64,000 bases of DNA from Chlorops oryzae (Eukaryota > Arthropoda > Insecta > Diptera > Chloropidae). The translations under genes were made by a program, and so were the position numbers. Below the pieces are notes generated by a model that did no database searches, had not been told where the DNA came from, and saw nothing but the letters and a program-made list of their open reading frames with translations. The DNA lies in contig CM035808.1 of the NCBI GenBank assembly GCA_020466095.1, positions 13,451,663-13,515,662 of the forward strand. The letters are read 5' to 3'. This document shows, piece after piece, positions 12,362-23,803 of this stretch; positions within the stretch are counted from its first letter, which is position 1, and every line of letters begins with the position of its first letter.

Positions 12362-12730
12362 TAGTGGGATTCATTCAGTTTCGTATTTTACACGAAATTC
12401 GAAATTTTTCGCAATGGGAAATGAGCTGTCAAAATTTGCATGTAGAAAATTTTACGAAGCATGACAAATCTTCCCATTAGTAGTGGTACTCATGCAGCTT
12501 CGCAAATGCCTTCGCAACTTTTCCCAACGTAAATTTTCATATAAATTTTGACAGTTGTGTGACAAATTTCTCATTTCCCACAATTTGCGAAGCTGCATGA
12601 GTCCCACTACTATTTGCTTCGCAAAACGTAGAAAGCTTTTTTATAAAACTGGTTTAGGCTGATCTGCACAGTCTATCGAGCTTGACAAATCTGAAATGTA
12701 AGGTGAAATGGATTTAAGTCTTAAGGTCAG
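12362..12730. mobile_element. TAGTGGGATTCAT-family MITE, interrupted by a smaller one
   Basis: The left end TAGTGGGATTCATTCAG and inner blocks (GCTTCGCAAAACGTAGAAAGC and the stretch containing CAGTCTATCGAGCTTGACAA) match, in reverse complement, the fuller copy at 57255-57591. This copy is split by the 129-bp MITE at 12481-12609 and its right end is lost near 12,730. Confidence 0.65.
12481..12609. mobile_element. 129-bp MITE, nested
   Basis: Begins TAGTGGTACTCATGCAGC and ends GCTGCATGAGTCCCACTA, giving a TIR of about 26 bp. The reverse complement closely matches 24610-24740. It is flanked by TA-containing sequence and inserted into the related larger MITE at 12362-12730. Confidence 0.8.
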
Positions 12731-13191
12731 TACACACTTGCTTAATCGTAGTGAAATATTTGACAGATAAATGTCTACAAAATACGTCATTTTTCGGCCA
12801 GCTAAGGGAGCGTTCAAGTATGTATTATGGTTCCACAAAAATGCGTGCAAATATTCAACACATGCAAAAATATGGAACCATTTACAATTAAAAGCCCAGT
12901 TGAGCTGTTTATTTTTGAACGTATTGAATAGTTGCATGAATTGTTGTGCAGGAATTCCTGCACTATTGGAAACCAGGCATCATACTAGATCGCAATTCAT
13001 CACAATTAAAATATATGCGCGACTGTTTCGCACTATAGCCCCGAGCTTTCGCAATATTGGACTTGACGCACTAACATTTAATTTGAGTTATTATAACAGT
13101 TATTAAACATATTTGAAAGTGTGAAATTTTTCATTTTAATGAATTAATCAATTTAATATTACATTGAATCTTTATGCTTCCAATAATTCAG

Positions 13192-16100
13192 AGGAGCCAA
13201 GCAACAAAACGCCGAATACTGAAAACATCGAAGACGGAAATGCATTACAGGACACACAATCGAACAATGGCAGTGGTGGCAGTGATTCAAGTACCGAAAC
13301 CTACTATAGTCTTGATGCCGCAGACAACATTTCTAATGTTGAAAGACAAACCAAGGTAATACATTTTATTCTATGGACGTTTGCCATCCGAAAGATCCTT
13401 GTCATAATGCTAAGTTATACGTTATATGGTATTTTTCTTTTCAATTTCTAGAAATTTCTTTCATTCCCGCTAGGGATTTTTTTTATAGTCGGCATTGTAT
13501 TGTTCGAAAGCTTTAACTATTACGGCACAGAGGGTAAGATGGACTGTCTTCGTTGTTCTAAATTAATATGTTTGAATTCTCTTTTATCAGTGCTTTGGGG
13601 ACATTACCGAATGACAGCATTCGGAGTTTCTTTTGAAGAACAACTCTTCTTTTTGCATTTGTTCAAATTCCTTCGGGTTTTATTTTGTGTGCTTGGAGCG
13701 ATAATATCGGATAGTTGGTTGGACAAATTTCGGACAATTCTTTGTATAGCAACTCTCAATATTATTGGCTCTGTATTAAATGCGCTTGGAGCTCTGCCGT
13801 ACTTTAAGTTTTCCGAGGCTCATACATTTTTCGGCTTTGGTTTGCTTGCCCTTAGTTCGGGCTTTATTCCACCATGTGTAGCAGCGTTTGGCGGAGATCA
13901 ATTCACACTTCCTGAACAGACTAAGCAGCTGGAGTGGTTTTTCTCCATGTTCTATTTAAACTTTCAATCGGGCTCATTGATAACATCATCCATAACTCCG
14001 ATTGTTCTTGATCAAGTAAATTGCTTCGGCCAGGGTCCTTGCCATGCTTTTGCCTTTGGTATTCCAACTTTATTTATGATATTTGGTCTAAGTAAGTTAA
14101 ACACGATATATCTCTGTGTATACGCTAAGAATCTTCAAAGATATTGACTTCAATTTTATATATGTATGTATATATGCCTCTAATTGAAGTTATGTTCATA
14201 ATTGGACGTCCATTTTATACCATCATACGGCCATTGGGGAACATGATCTTGTTAGTCATTAAGGCAGTCTATGTAAGTTGAAAATTCATTCAGGTTAATT
14301 TATAAAATCTGAATTCGAAAATTTTGCACCCTGATTTTCTTCAGACTGCTATAAGAATGAAATTCAACGAGGATGAAACGAATCCTCGCAGGCACTGGTA
14401 CGAATATGTTGAAGAAAACTTTAGTCATCAATTGGCCGTCGATATCAAAGCAATTTTATGGATTTTACTTTTATTTGCACCATTGCATATTGTTTGGACA
14501 CTGATTTTTATCGTTTTGCATAATTGGATACAACAGGCCAATAGCATGGATGGCGATATGGGTTCAGTGCTATTACGGGCAAGTTATGCGGGATTTTTAA
14601 GAATTTTGCTGATTATTGCAATAATTCCGGTATGCCACTACGCGATTTATCCAGCATTGAATATTGTTGGCATCAAACGTCCACTGCAGAGAATGGTTTT
14701 TGGTGGAATGCTTGCTGCGTTAGCATTCATAATATCAGGAATACTGGAGCTGGCCTTGGAGGAAACTTATCCCGTTATACCGTCAGATGGAAAGACGCAG
14801 TTGCGTATCTTTAATGGTGAGCCGTGTGACTATACCTTTCGAACGAATATACCCCATCAAGAAACTTTTGACATCGAAGCTTTCGGTTATTTCGAATACA
14901 AGCACATTTCGGTCGATAATGGAGAGTTCCAATTTAATTTCAAAATAGAAGCAAAATCCGATGGTAAAAAGTGCAATATATATATATAACAGGGTGTTTC
15001 ATACTCAATGGAACAAAAAAAGGGGTGATAGGGGGGGTCCAGACGGACCAAAAATCGTATGGCAGGGGGGGGTCGCAAATGCACCCCTGAGGAGTTACAT
15101 GCAAAAAACAATATTTTGGTTTTTTCACTGGTGCTCCTCACTTACAGGCCGTAAATTCAAAATCACATATGATATGAAAATGCTTGGCGGTTTTCCGTTA
15201 ACACTGCATATTACGATTTTAAATAATTCAACTCCGTTTTCTCTGGTACTACCATCTAAGCCTAAAATAGTGTAATTTTGGCTTTTAAAGTGATTTAATT
15301 CAAAAGAAATACGATCGAGCCTCTTTTTTTTACTCTTTTCGAAAACTTTGAGTTTTTCTCTTCAATTTGATACCATGGTTGCTAAAAAAAAGTTTCACAA
15401 TCAATGCAAAACTAAGGTTTGAAAATAATTATTTTGTATTTTTGACTCCCAGAAATGTTATTTTAATCAAATTTATTGAGCACACTTTTAGGCAGCATGA
15501 GAAAAAGAAAAATCTAAGAAATTTAAACATTTCTGAATAGTGTTTTAGTTTTACATATCCGCCTAAAAGTATGCTCACCAATTTAGTCGAATTCTTTCCG
15601 CTCTCTAGCTCCTTACGAGTGCAAAATGGACCCCCCTTTCCATACAATTTTTTGCTTGTATGGGTTCCCCCTATCACCTCCTTTTTTTTTTGATCCATTG
15701 AGTATGGAACACCCTGTATATATTTTTTTTTACCGTGCATAATTTCTTCTTTCAATTTAAGCTCCTGAGTGTTCACGATTCAGTCCAGACACCTATTCAA
15801 TGAAGGAGAAAACAGCACAAAGCTTATTCATGGCATCGCATAGTCCCATTCAGAAATTGATCTGGTACGAGGACGTTGTTGCGCAGCCAAAAACAGGAGA
15901 ACCATATGCACATGCCCGTGTACTAACGAATGTTCAAGATGAACGTCGAGTCTCTTGGAAAAGCACTGAGACGGATATCATCGAGCATGAGGAATACGCT
16001 TATGACCATGAACTTTCCGAGTTTTTTTACGGAGGATATAAAATTCTAATTGACCAGACTAAAGTTTTTGAAACGTATCTAAAAATCGGAGGTGTTTACA

Positions 16101-16471
16101 CGTTCATGATAGCCGGGAACGTGCATAGTGGATATATTGTTAAAGTTTTCGTTGTCACAAAGCCCAATTCGATCAATATTTTGTGGGTTATTCCACAATT
16201 CGTTGTCATTACACTGGCCGACGTTATGTTCTCCGTAGCTGCGCTGGAGTTCTCATACCTACATGCTCCAAGATCATTGAAATCGATTGTAATGGCTTGT
16301 CTTTTGTGGACAATGCAAATGGGCCCTGAATTTAGCACAATCAGCAACGATCCCAGAGTGTTCAATTCAATGGCTGTCGATATTTTTGTGTGTGCCTTTT
16401 TCATGATCGCGGATATGTTGTTACTAGCAGTCTTAGCTTACTTTTATAAGCCGAATAGTCCCGCAGCGTAA
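13192..16471 (+). CDS. Divergent SLC15/POT-family peptide transporter
   Basis: Member of the proton-coupled oligopeptide transporter family (Drosophila yin and relatives), membrane proteins that import di- and tripeptides. Exons read: 13192?-13355, 13452-13533, 13591-14091, 14190-14272, 14345-14963, 15762-16471. All joins after the first exon are phase-consistent GT-AG, and about 719 residues result, normal for the family. Recognisable pieces: FESFNYYG in TM1, GAIISDSW, PCVAAFGGDQF, NPRRHWYEY, MDGDMG, YPALNIVGIKRPLQRM, QLRIFNG in the extracellular region, and a hydrophobic C-terminal helix set. Signature residues are altered: ExxERFxYYG reads VLFESFNYYG, GGIKPCV reads GFIPPCV, and FWALFDQQGSRW reads VWTLIFIVLHNW. 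The start exon is not identified; the first listed exon may begin at a splice acceptor at 13190-13191. Transport activity is uncertain. Confidence 0.85.
14990..15716. mobile_element. CAGGGTGTTCC-family element inside transporter intron
   Basis: 727 bp. The left end CAGGGTGTTTCATACTCAAT and right end ATTGAGTATGGAACACCCTG are inverted, with further inverted matches inside (GGTGATAGGGGG against CCCCCTATCACC). It fills most of the 798-bp intron 14964-15761; without it the intron would be about 70 bp, like its neighbours. Relatives end at 7834 and 27820. No transposase frame; superfamily not determined. The insertion leaves both splice sites intact. Confidence 0.75.
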
Positions 16472-17427
16472 AGGTGACATTGCATTAAGAACTTCACATC
16501 TCATATATATTTTTGTAAATCAGACGCGATTAGTTTTCATAGGACAATTAAAATATCATTAAAATCATTCAAATTTTTTTTTTTTTTTTATATTCAATTT
16601 TGACATGAATTTCTTTCTATGCCACCAGACCGCCGATTTCGGTCAGCTCACAATGAAAACAAGGGCTCATATTGATCTGTTTTTGTAATTCTTAAACCTT
16701 TATCGCATACGAACCCATATTAGGTTTGTGACAAAAATTAAACGGAAACATACATACGTAGGTACTTTTTGATGAAAAAATATACATATTGCACATGTAC
16801 AACAAGAGTGTCACAACTAAAAATTTGTCAAATTGGCCCATTTGCTACCGTCCTGAATAAATTTTTCGTTCCGAAAAACAAAGAAATTTGTATGAAAATT
16901 TTAACATTTTGAAAGGATATCGTAATGATAAACTTTAATGGGAACAATAGCAAACGGGCCTAACTGCCCTAAATTAACGTAAACTACTTTAAAAACCACT
17001 TTGAATAACTGGAATTTTTTTTAAATACAGGTATGTCCGTTGACAAGTTATCAAATTCAGGCAAGTCCGTAACAACCAATCAGAGCAAAGTATTGCTAAC
17101 CAGAGTTGTTTCAAACTTTGCTAGTAAACATTAAACACAGGTATGTATGTATGTCCAAAATTTAATCGTTTTTTATCGACTAATCTATAAAAACATACGA
17201 GCAGCTTTTCAACAATAAAATTGCATTATTCAAAGTATCTATAGGAAAAAAAACATAACTTCTTTGATTTCCCAAGTTTCACTTAGAGCGGTGGACTTAC
17301 CTGCTTTTGAAATCCATCAACACCAGTGATTGCCAGCTTTTTTTTCCATAATGATTACAGGCAAAAGAAGAATTTATCAAAAGAAAAATATGGATATCCT
17401 TAATAATTGTTCCTAAAACAGCAACGA
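16472..17427. other. 3' flank of transporter gene and spacer
   Basis: ATTAAA-type signals near 16545-16565 could end the transporter transcript. The rest is AT-rich with no recognised gene. Confidence 0.4.
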
Positions 17428-17958
17428 AATTAAAAGCACCCAAGTCAAGTGATCATAAAATTTAATCTTTATTTGCATCAAACATTTTATTGTGTCTTTT
17501 TCTCTTCCGCCTAGTCTTTTCTATATTTCTCATTTATATTTCATCTTGGAACTCATGACTCTTCCTAAGATTCTATTAGAGTCAATTATCTTACAACCAC
17601 ACAGATGTAATTGATGTGCATCCATTGCTCTGTGTTATCGAAAGTTCCCTTGACAATGATCAGCGCCGGCAATCGAAAGGCGTTCTTAATTGATCAATCT
17701 TAACAACAGCAGCACAAATTCTTTATTGATTTTTTCTTTCAAACAATCTTCAAAACGAGGAGAGAGGAGACTCGTAAACGATTTCCTCAACCTCACTAAG
17801 TGATCAAGTGGGACAGGCCCTTGTTCGGTTAAACTATTCGTAATTTTACTTTTACTCACCGGAACGCTTTCGTCTTTCGAGAGCAGAGGAATGTTGCTGT
17901 CGCTTTCCACTTCGGATGTTGCCATCGTCGATGATCGCTGCATGTCAATGGCGAACAT
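17428..17958 (-). repeat. Duplicated exon-like segment, copy 2
   Basis: About 531 bp, near-identical partner of 9186-9717, same orientation, 8.2 kb away. The minus-strand frame from ATG at 17958 is kept for about 76 residues. Differences include GTGAGT versus GTAAGT at the putative donor, a 2-bp deletion near 17603 and a change of RR to PR in the frame. Neither copy has a convincing partner exon nearby. Confidence 0.5.
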
Positions 17959-17970
17959 TGTTTGTGTTTG

Positions 17971-18435
17971 TTCATGTTCGCCTACGACCTCTACTTCAAA
18001 AACATATAAATAGAGTTTAAGTGAGCTCTGGGGAGGTCATTGAGGTGAATGATTGGAAAGCTATAAAGGGAATTTATATTTCTGTGGGAAGGAAAATAAA
18101 AAAGTAGTTTCATATGGGTGGAAAATCTAGAGTTTTCCAGGAATTTTCTTCTCGTAAATTTTCTTTACGATCCAAGGAAACATTCAGCAAAGAAAAGTTG
18201 CCGAAAACCCTGTCGGAAATGTCTCCCTGGCATAGGCATCAAGGCATTACGGAGCACAATATCATTTATTTGAGATAAAAAAAGCATTCTGCTCAATCTT
18301 GAAAAGAGCATAAAATAGCGTGACAATACGTGAGCTCGATCAGTGCGTTGCCGGTCGTCGGACGGGTAAGAGCTCCGCAATGCACGTTTTTGTACATCTT
18401 CGCCTACGACCTCTACTTCGAAAACATAAAAATGG
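17971..18435. repeat. Local repeat of a 35-bp block upstream of the minisatellite
   Basis: A block beginning TTCGCCTACGACCTCTACTTC occurs at about 17978 and again at about 18400, each followed by an AAAACATA run. The second copy runs straight into the 11-bp minisatellite. The rest of the interval has no recognised gene. Confidence 0.5.
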
Positions 18436-19165
18436 AGTGCTATACGAAGGGTAAACGAAGGCTTAACGAAGTAACGAAGGCTATACGCGGGCCATACGAA
18501 GGCCATACGAATGCCATACGAACGCCATACGAAGGCTGTACAAAGGCTATACGAAGGCTATACGAAGGCTCTGCGAAGGCTATACAAAGGCTTTACGAAG
18601 GCTATATGAAGGCTATACGAAGGCTATACGAAAGCTATACGAAGGCTAGAAGTAAGAAGGCTATACGAAAGCTATACGAAGGCATACGAAGGCTATGAAT
18701 GCTATACGAAGGTCTACACGAGGGCTAATACGAAGGCTATACGAAGGCTATACGAAGGCATACGTACGAAAGCTATACGAAGGCTAACGAAGGCATACGA
18801 AGGCATACGAAGGCAATACGAAGGCAATACGAAGGCTATACGAAGGCTATACGAAGGCTATACGAAGGCTATACGAAGGCTATACGAAGGCTATACGAAG
18901 GCTATACGAAGGCTATACGAAGGCTATACGAAGGCTATACGAAGGCTATACGAAGGCTATACGAAGGCTATACGAAGGCTATACGAAGGCTATACGAAGG
19001 CTATACGAAGCTATACGAAGGCTATACGAAGCAATAACGAAGGCATACAGAAGGCTATACGAAGGCTATACGAAGGCTATACGAAAGCTATACGAAGGCT
19101 ATACGAAGGCATACGAAGGCAATACGAAGGCAAATACGAAGGCAATATGAAGGCTATACGACCGA
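18436..19165. repeat. 11-bp minisatellite, unit GGCTATACGAA
   Basis: About 65 units, almost perfect in the middle (about 18830-19010) and decaying outward into 8-13 bp variants such as GGCATACGAA and GGCAATACGAA. Because 11 is not a multiple of 3, a frame through it cycles all three phases and reads an 11-residue repeat (AIRRLYEGYTK). I treat that frame as a by-product of the array. Confidence 0.92.
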
Positions 19166-19199
19166 GCAACGAAGGACGACCAACGAAGGGGGACCAACG

Positions 19200-20216
19200 A
19201 GGACGACCAAGGAAGGACGAGAAGAATTAACGCATTGCATGATAATTGAATTCTTGAAGGAGATAGGGACCGATGCTTGCGAATTTTCAATTCGTTTGTG
19301 GACCCCCATTCCACTAACCTATCGCAACTTCTTAAATTGTCGCAAATACACATTTACTTCAGTGAAAGTAAGCATGAAAAATATTTATTGTTATATTCAC
19401 AATCATTTGTAGCTATATAATGTGACTTATTTCTAGTTTTATTTGTGCAAAATACAAAATTTATTTGCAGAGTTTTCGAGTAGTCAACATAATCGATCAA
19501 TGATTTTTTTTTTTTTTTGGTTTTTATAAGTTTTCTAACTTTTAACATTTTAGTTGTGGAGTATAAAATTATCTTTTTTCTTAAATAAATATCTGGAATG
19601 ACGTTTGAATGTAACTTAATCAAAATTATAAGCTCTATAAGTGGTGCCAATCGAAATATAACTTAACTTATATAAAACTGAATGTTCGAACATCGGTAAG
19701 ACGCTAGGTTTTGATTCAACCTAATACGGAGTTACTATTCTTTTATAAAATTAATATTAATACTATAAAAAAATCAATGAAATTAATTGTTTGTGCCTAT
19801 GTCACAACAATTGTGCATTTCCCGACAAAGTTAATATAAAAAATAAACCATCCTTTTTAAGAATTGATAGATCTGGAAAAATTCCTTTTTAAATATCACA
19901 TGTCTGCATGGACGGACCTGCGTATTCTTAAAGTATACAACAGAAACTATTTTAGGATTGGTCCTATAAGGATACGCATATATATAATTTTTTACATAAA
20001 GAACGTGTTTATGCATTTCAATGTTTGAGATTCAACTTTTGTTAAAGACAATAAACAGTTTTGTGAGGAATAAAAACATGAAACATTAAAATGTAGATTT
20101 TCAAAAGATTTCAGAAAAGAAAGTTAAAAGTTTTTGAGCCTTGGTTTCTACATTGATGGAGTATCTGAGCAGTTCATTAATTTTGATATTTTTGCCGTTC
20201 GAATAATAAAAAGCTT
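19200..20216. other. AT-rich spacer
   Basis: No recognised gene. The minus-strand open frames here are short and composition-driven. Confidence 0.45.
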
Positions 20217-20230
20217 ATATCTAGGTGATA

Positions 20231-20796
20231 ATGGCGGCAAATAGAAGCTTTTACGCGCACTCAAAAATATTCAAGTCTAATATAGTATCACGAAGCGCAA
20301 AACTGAGGGCATACAAGGCAATAATACGGCCAGTGGTCTGTTATGGAGCCGAAACATGGACCATGGCGAATTTAGAGGAACAACAAATTCGGATATTTGA
20401 GAGGAAAGTGCTGAGGAGGATATACGGAACAGTCAGTCTCGGAAATGGAGAGTGGAGATGGAGATCCAACGAAGAACTACTGGAGTTCTGTGATGGAGAA
20501 GACGCGGTGAAGTACGCAAAGGCGCAAAGGCTGAGCTGGTTGGGCCATGTAATGCACATGCCAGAAAGCAGGCCGCAAAAAGCAATTCTGAGTTATAGAC
20601 CATATGATAACCGCGCAATGGGAAGGCCTCGTATAAGGTGGCTCGATGACGTGGTCGAAGACCTACGAAAGATGCGAGTCCGAAATTGGAGGGAATTGGT
20701 GACGAACAAGCCGTACTGGAAAAGGAAGATTGTTGATGAAGCTAAGGCTCACCCCGAGCTGTAAAGCTGATGATGATGATGATGATGATGGTAATA
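20231..20796 (+). mobile_element. 5'-truncated non-LTR retrotransposon (RTE/Jockey-like RT tail)
   Basis: A 566-bp insert bounded by an exact 14-bp target duplication, ATATCTAGGTGATA, at 20217-20230 and 20797-20810. It encodes the C-terminal end of a reverse-transcriptase polyprotein, about 178 residues with no stop. Family-typical stretches are RPVVCYGAETWTM, FERKVLRRIYG and GRPRIRWLDDVVEDL. The frame ends in AKAHPEL and is followed by a (TGA)n tail, as in RTE-type elements that end in short tandem repeats. The catalytic domains are missing through 5' truncation, so it is a dead-on-arrival copy. Intact duplication and frame point to a fairly recent insertion. Confidence 0.9.
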
Positions 20797-20884
20797 ATAT
20801 CTAGGTGATATACTTCATTGATTTGTGCAAATGTGAAATTAATTCAAAGAGCGCTATTTGTTGTTTTCGATGTACTCTTTGAAT

Positions 20885-21983
20885 TTAATTAAGTTTAATG
20901 TTTCCTTTTGCACCGACTCCATGTCGAGTTTTCCGATGAGAATTAAGATTGCACCTTAAATTGAAGTCAGCTGAACAAATATCGCATTTAAATTCTCGCG
21001 TGTTCTTATGTCCTTTCATGTGGGTAGTTAAGGCTCTTTTTAGTTTAAAGCTGGCATTGCACGTTGAACATTTGAAGGGACGTTGATCAGAATGAACGGC
21101 TAAATGCTTTTTCAACGCTTCGAGAGTATAAAATTTCATCTCGCAGTGTGTGCATTCGTGATCACGAAGGTTCTTATGTCTCTTGATATGCAATTTAAGT
21201 TTACTAGAGGTGATAAAACCTTTTCCGCAAATAGGACACAAAAAAGGACGTTCTCCTGTATGAGATCTCATATGCGTATGCAGTTCGGATCGGGTATGGA
21301 ATGTCTTTGGACATTCAGTACAAAGAAACTTCGAAAATAAGTAAATTTTAGCAGTTTTATTTATAACAAAAAGAAAAAAAAACATGTAAGCTACTTACGC
21401 GCTTGTTAACGGAATGACGAGAAGCATGTGCGACAAGATTGGATTTATCGTTACAACCGAATTCACAATGCGGGCACTTATATTTGCCAATTTTTTCAAC
21501 CTTTTTCGTTCGTCTTTTGTTTACAGCACGTACTTCATTACTGGCTATAAACTGGAATATTATTGAATATAAATAAAGTCTTTCTCAATGATAATAATTT
21601 TTGAAAACCTGAATATTTACTTCAATTTCTACCAAATTGGAATCATATTGAGCATCATCTTCAGTTTCGGGTTGAATGCATGCGATTGGATCAATCAATG
21701 TTGGAATTTCCTCGATAAATTCTTCATCGTCAGAAAACAATTGGAGCTCATTCAAATTATCTTGATTGCTAAGTCGTGAACCATCATTTTCAAGCTTTGA
21801 TTTCTCAACTCTTTCGATTTTTGTCGTGTTTTGATGAATAATCTCAATGTGTTTAGCGTATTCTTCGAATCCTTTATATCTACTTTCGCATAGTGTGCAA
21901 TGTATTACAAAATCGCCTTTTATCGTCAAAAATATATCTCCACACTGTCTGTCATATTCTATATCGTCCGGAAAACCACTCAT
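20885..21983 (-). CDS. C2H2 zinc-finger protein, seven fingers
   Basis: Exons 21983-21621, 21551-21399 and 21328-20885 join in phase 0 at GT-AG sites and give 319 residues. An N-terminal finger (HCTLCESRY...HIEIIH) is followed by an acidic linker (FSDDEEFIEE). A second finger starts CPHCEFGC and lies in exon 2. Five regularly spaced fingers fill exon 3 (CTECPKTF, CPICGKGF, CTHCEMKF, CSTCNASF, CDICSADF), with one TGERPF linker and one DQRPF linker. The array suggests a nuclear, DNA-binding protein. No ZAD or other N-terminal domain is seen, so I cannot assign an ortholog. The gene is head-to-head with eIF3f, about 850 bp between start codons. Confidence 0.85.
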
Positions 21984-22829
21984 GATTTATTCTCCTTTCA
22001 ATGCAATTAATGCAAAAGCGTTATATATGCGAAGAATGCTTCTGTTTCCATATGATTAGAGCTGTACACGTATTATCGTACAAACTACCGAGTTCAAGTT
22101 CGAATATTTCTTGTTCAAGCTACCGAGTATTTTCAAACGTTGATCGAAATTCTTTCGATTACTTCTGTAGTTTCTTCTGCAAGATTCGCAACTTTATGCG
22201 TTTTTCAATCCTTTATATCTACTTCAAGTTCAATGTAAACAAAATGCGATTTTACAAAAATATCGATAAACTTTAAATAGATTCATTTCACTCATAATAA
22301 TTATTCAATCTTTAATGTCATTATAAAGCCGAAAGTGCTCTGTCATATGCATTAGGCAGCTGTACACAACACGCTATATATTCGTTACAAAGCTACCGAG
22401 TAACGAAACTTACTCACAAATATTTCGTTACTGTATTTTTCGTACTGTGCGATTTTTCAGCTTAAGCCTAGCTTACAGTTCGCATGCAAAAAAAAAAAAT
22501 CGAAAACTTTAAAATAGATTTTCACCATTAATATTTATTCTAAATTATAGTTTTAAACGCGAAAATGATTGTCGTTGCTTAGGCAACGCACACAACACCA
22601 AAATTTAACTAACAACTTCGGTTAGAAGGAAAAAATAAGAAAATACTTTTTTTTCGCATGCAAAAGTTGAGCTAATATTTGTATATCCGTGCGTATATAA
22701 TATCATAACGTGTAAATCCCGTCATATGGAGGAGAAAAAAATTTGACAGCTGTATATATCGATGTATTTTGCGCATCACTGCACTGTGTAGGATTCTCTT
22801 TGTTTTTGCATTTTTCCGAAACAAGAATT
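21984..22829. promoter_or_regulatory. Divergent promoter region, zinc-finger gene / eIF3f
   Basis: 846 bp between two start codons on opposite strands. It must hold both 5' ends. It contains a repeated CTACCGAGT motif (near 22087, 22115 and 22395) and two copies of TTCGCATGCAAAA (near 22478 and 22653). No TATA box is confidently placed. Confidence 0.45.
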
Positions 22830-23803
22830 ATGTCTCTAAATTTGACGGTTCGCGTGCATCCAGTGGTGCTTTTCCAGGTTGTGGACGCCTACGAGCGGCG
22901 CAATGCGGATACGCATCGTGTAATTGGAACCCTTTTGGGTAAAGAACCTCTCAAAATCACAAAATACAATTTCGTTTTTTCAAACCACGTTTGATCGTTT
23001 TTTTTTTTTTTAGGTTCTGTAGTAGAAAAAGGCGTTGTCGAGGTAACCAATTGCTTCTGTGTGCCTCATAAAGAACACGATGATCAGGTGGAGGCGGAAT
23101 TAAGCTACGCTCAAGATTTATACGACTTAAATAGAAAAGTGAACTCGAACGAAAATGTTGTTGGTATGTTGAACGTAACCTCACTTTTTTAAATGCCGCG
23201 TAGTTGATTTACTTTCTTTTTGCAGGTTGGTGGGCAACAGGAAATGAGGTCACCAATCATAGTTCAGTCATTCATGAATATTATGCACGAGAATGCAATA
23301 ATCCTGTGCATTTAACCGTAGATACTTCATTGCAAGGTAGCCGAATGGGTCTCCGCGCTTACGTTTGCATACAACTTGGTGTTCCTGGTGGAAAAATGGG
23401 TTGTATGTTTACCCCGATTCCAGTCGAAGTAACTTGCTACGAGCCCGAGACCTTTGCACTTAAGTTACTTCAGAAAACCGTCTCTGGTGGCGCTCGTTCC
23501 AAGGCTGTTTCGCCGATGCTCGATTTGTCGCAAATATCTGAGGCAGCACAAAAACTTCAAAGTTTACTTGAACTTATTTTGAAATACGTTGAGGATGTTA
23601 TTGCTTTGAAGCAACCACCAGATAATGCAGTAGGCCGTCAACTTTTGGATCTAATACATTCTGTTCCGCATATGACACACGAGCAATTCACACAAATGTT
23701 TAATGCCAACGTACGCGACCTGTTGATGGTCATCACACTTTCCCAGCTTATTAAAACTCAACTGCAACTAAACGAGAAATTGACCTTTTTGCCAACGAAT
23801 TAA
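22830..23803 (+). CDS. eIF3f1: Eukaryotic translation initiation factor 3 subunit F
   Basis: eIF3 subunit F, a non-catalytic MPN-domain scaffold of the eIF3 complex that helps recruit mRNA and initiator tRNA to the 40S subunit. Exons 22830-22938, 23014-23163 and 23226-23803 join at GT-AG sites (phase 1 both times) into 278 residues, close to the fly protein. The MPN domain starts at once ([19 protein letters not shown]) and continues with [19 protein letters not shown] and VVGWWATG. The metalloprotease zinc ligands of catalytic MPN+ proteins are absent, as expected for eIF3f. The mammalian Ala/Pro-rich N-terminal extension is missing, as in insects. AATAAA at 23899-23904 is a likely poly(A) signal. 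Confidence 0.95.

Noticed and set aside
14887..15275. Open frames spanning the end of transporter exon 5
   Set aside because: They run into the inserted CAGGGTGTTCC element; the donor at 14964 ends the exon.
18330..18698. Frame with an 11-residue repeat AIRRLYEGYTK
   Set aside because: Produced by an 11-bp repeat unit read in all three phases; no promoter, and the array is non-coding in character.
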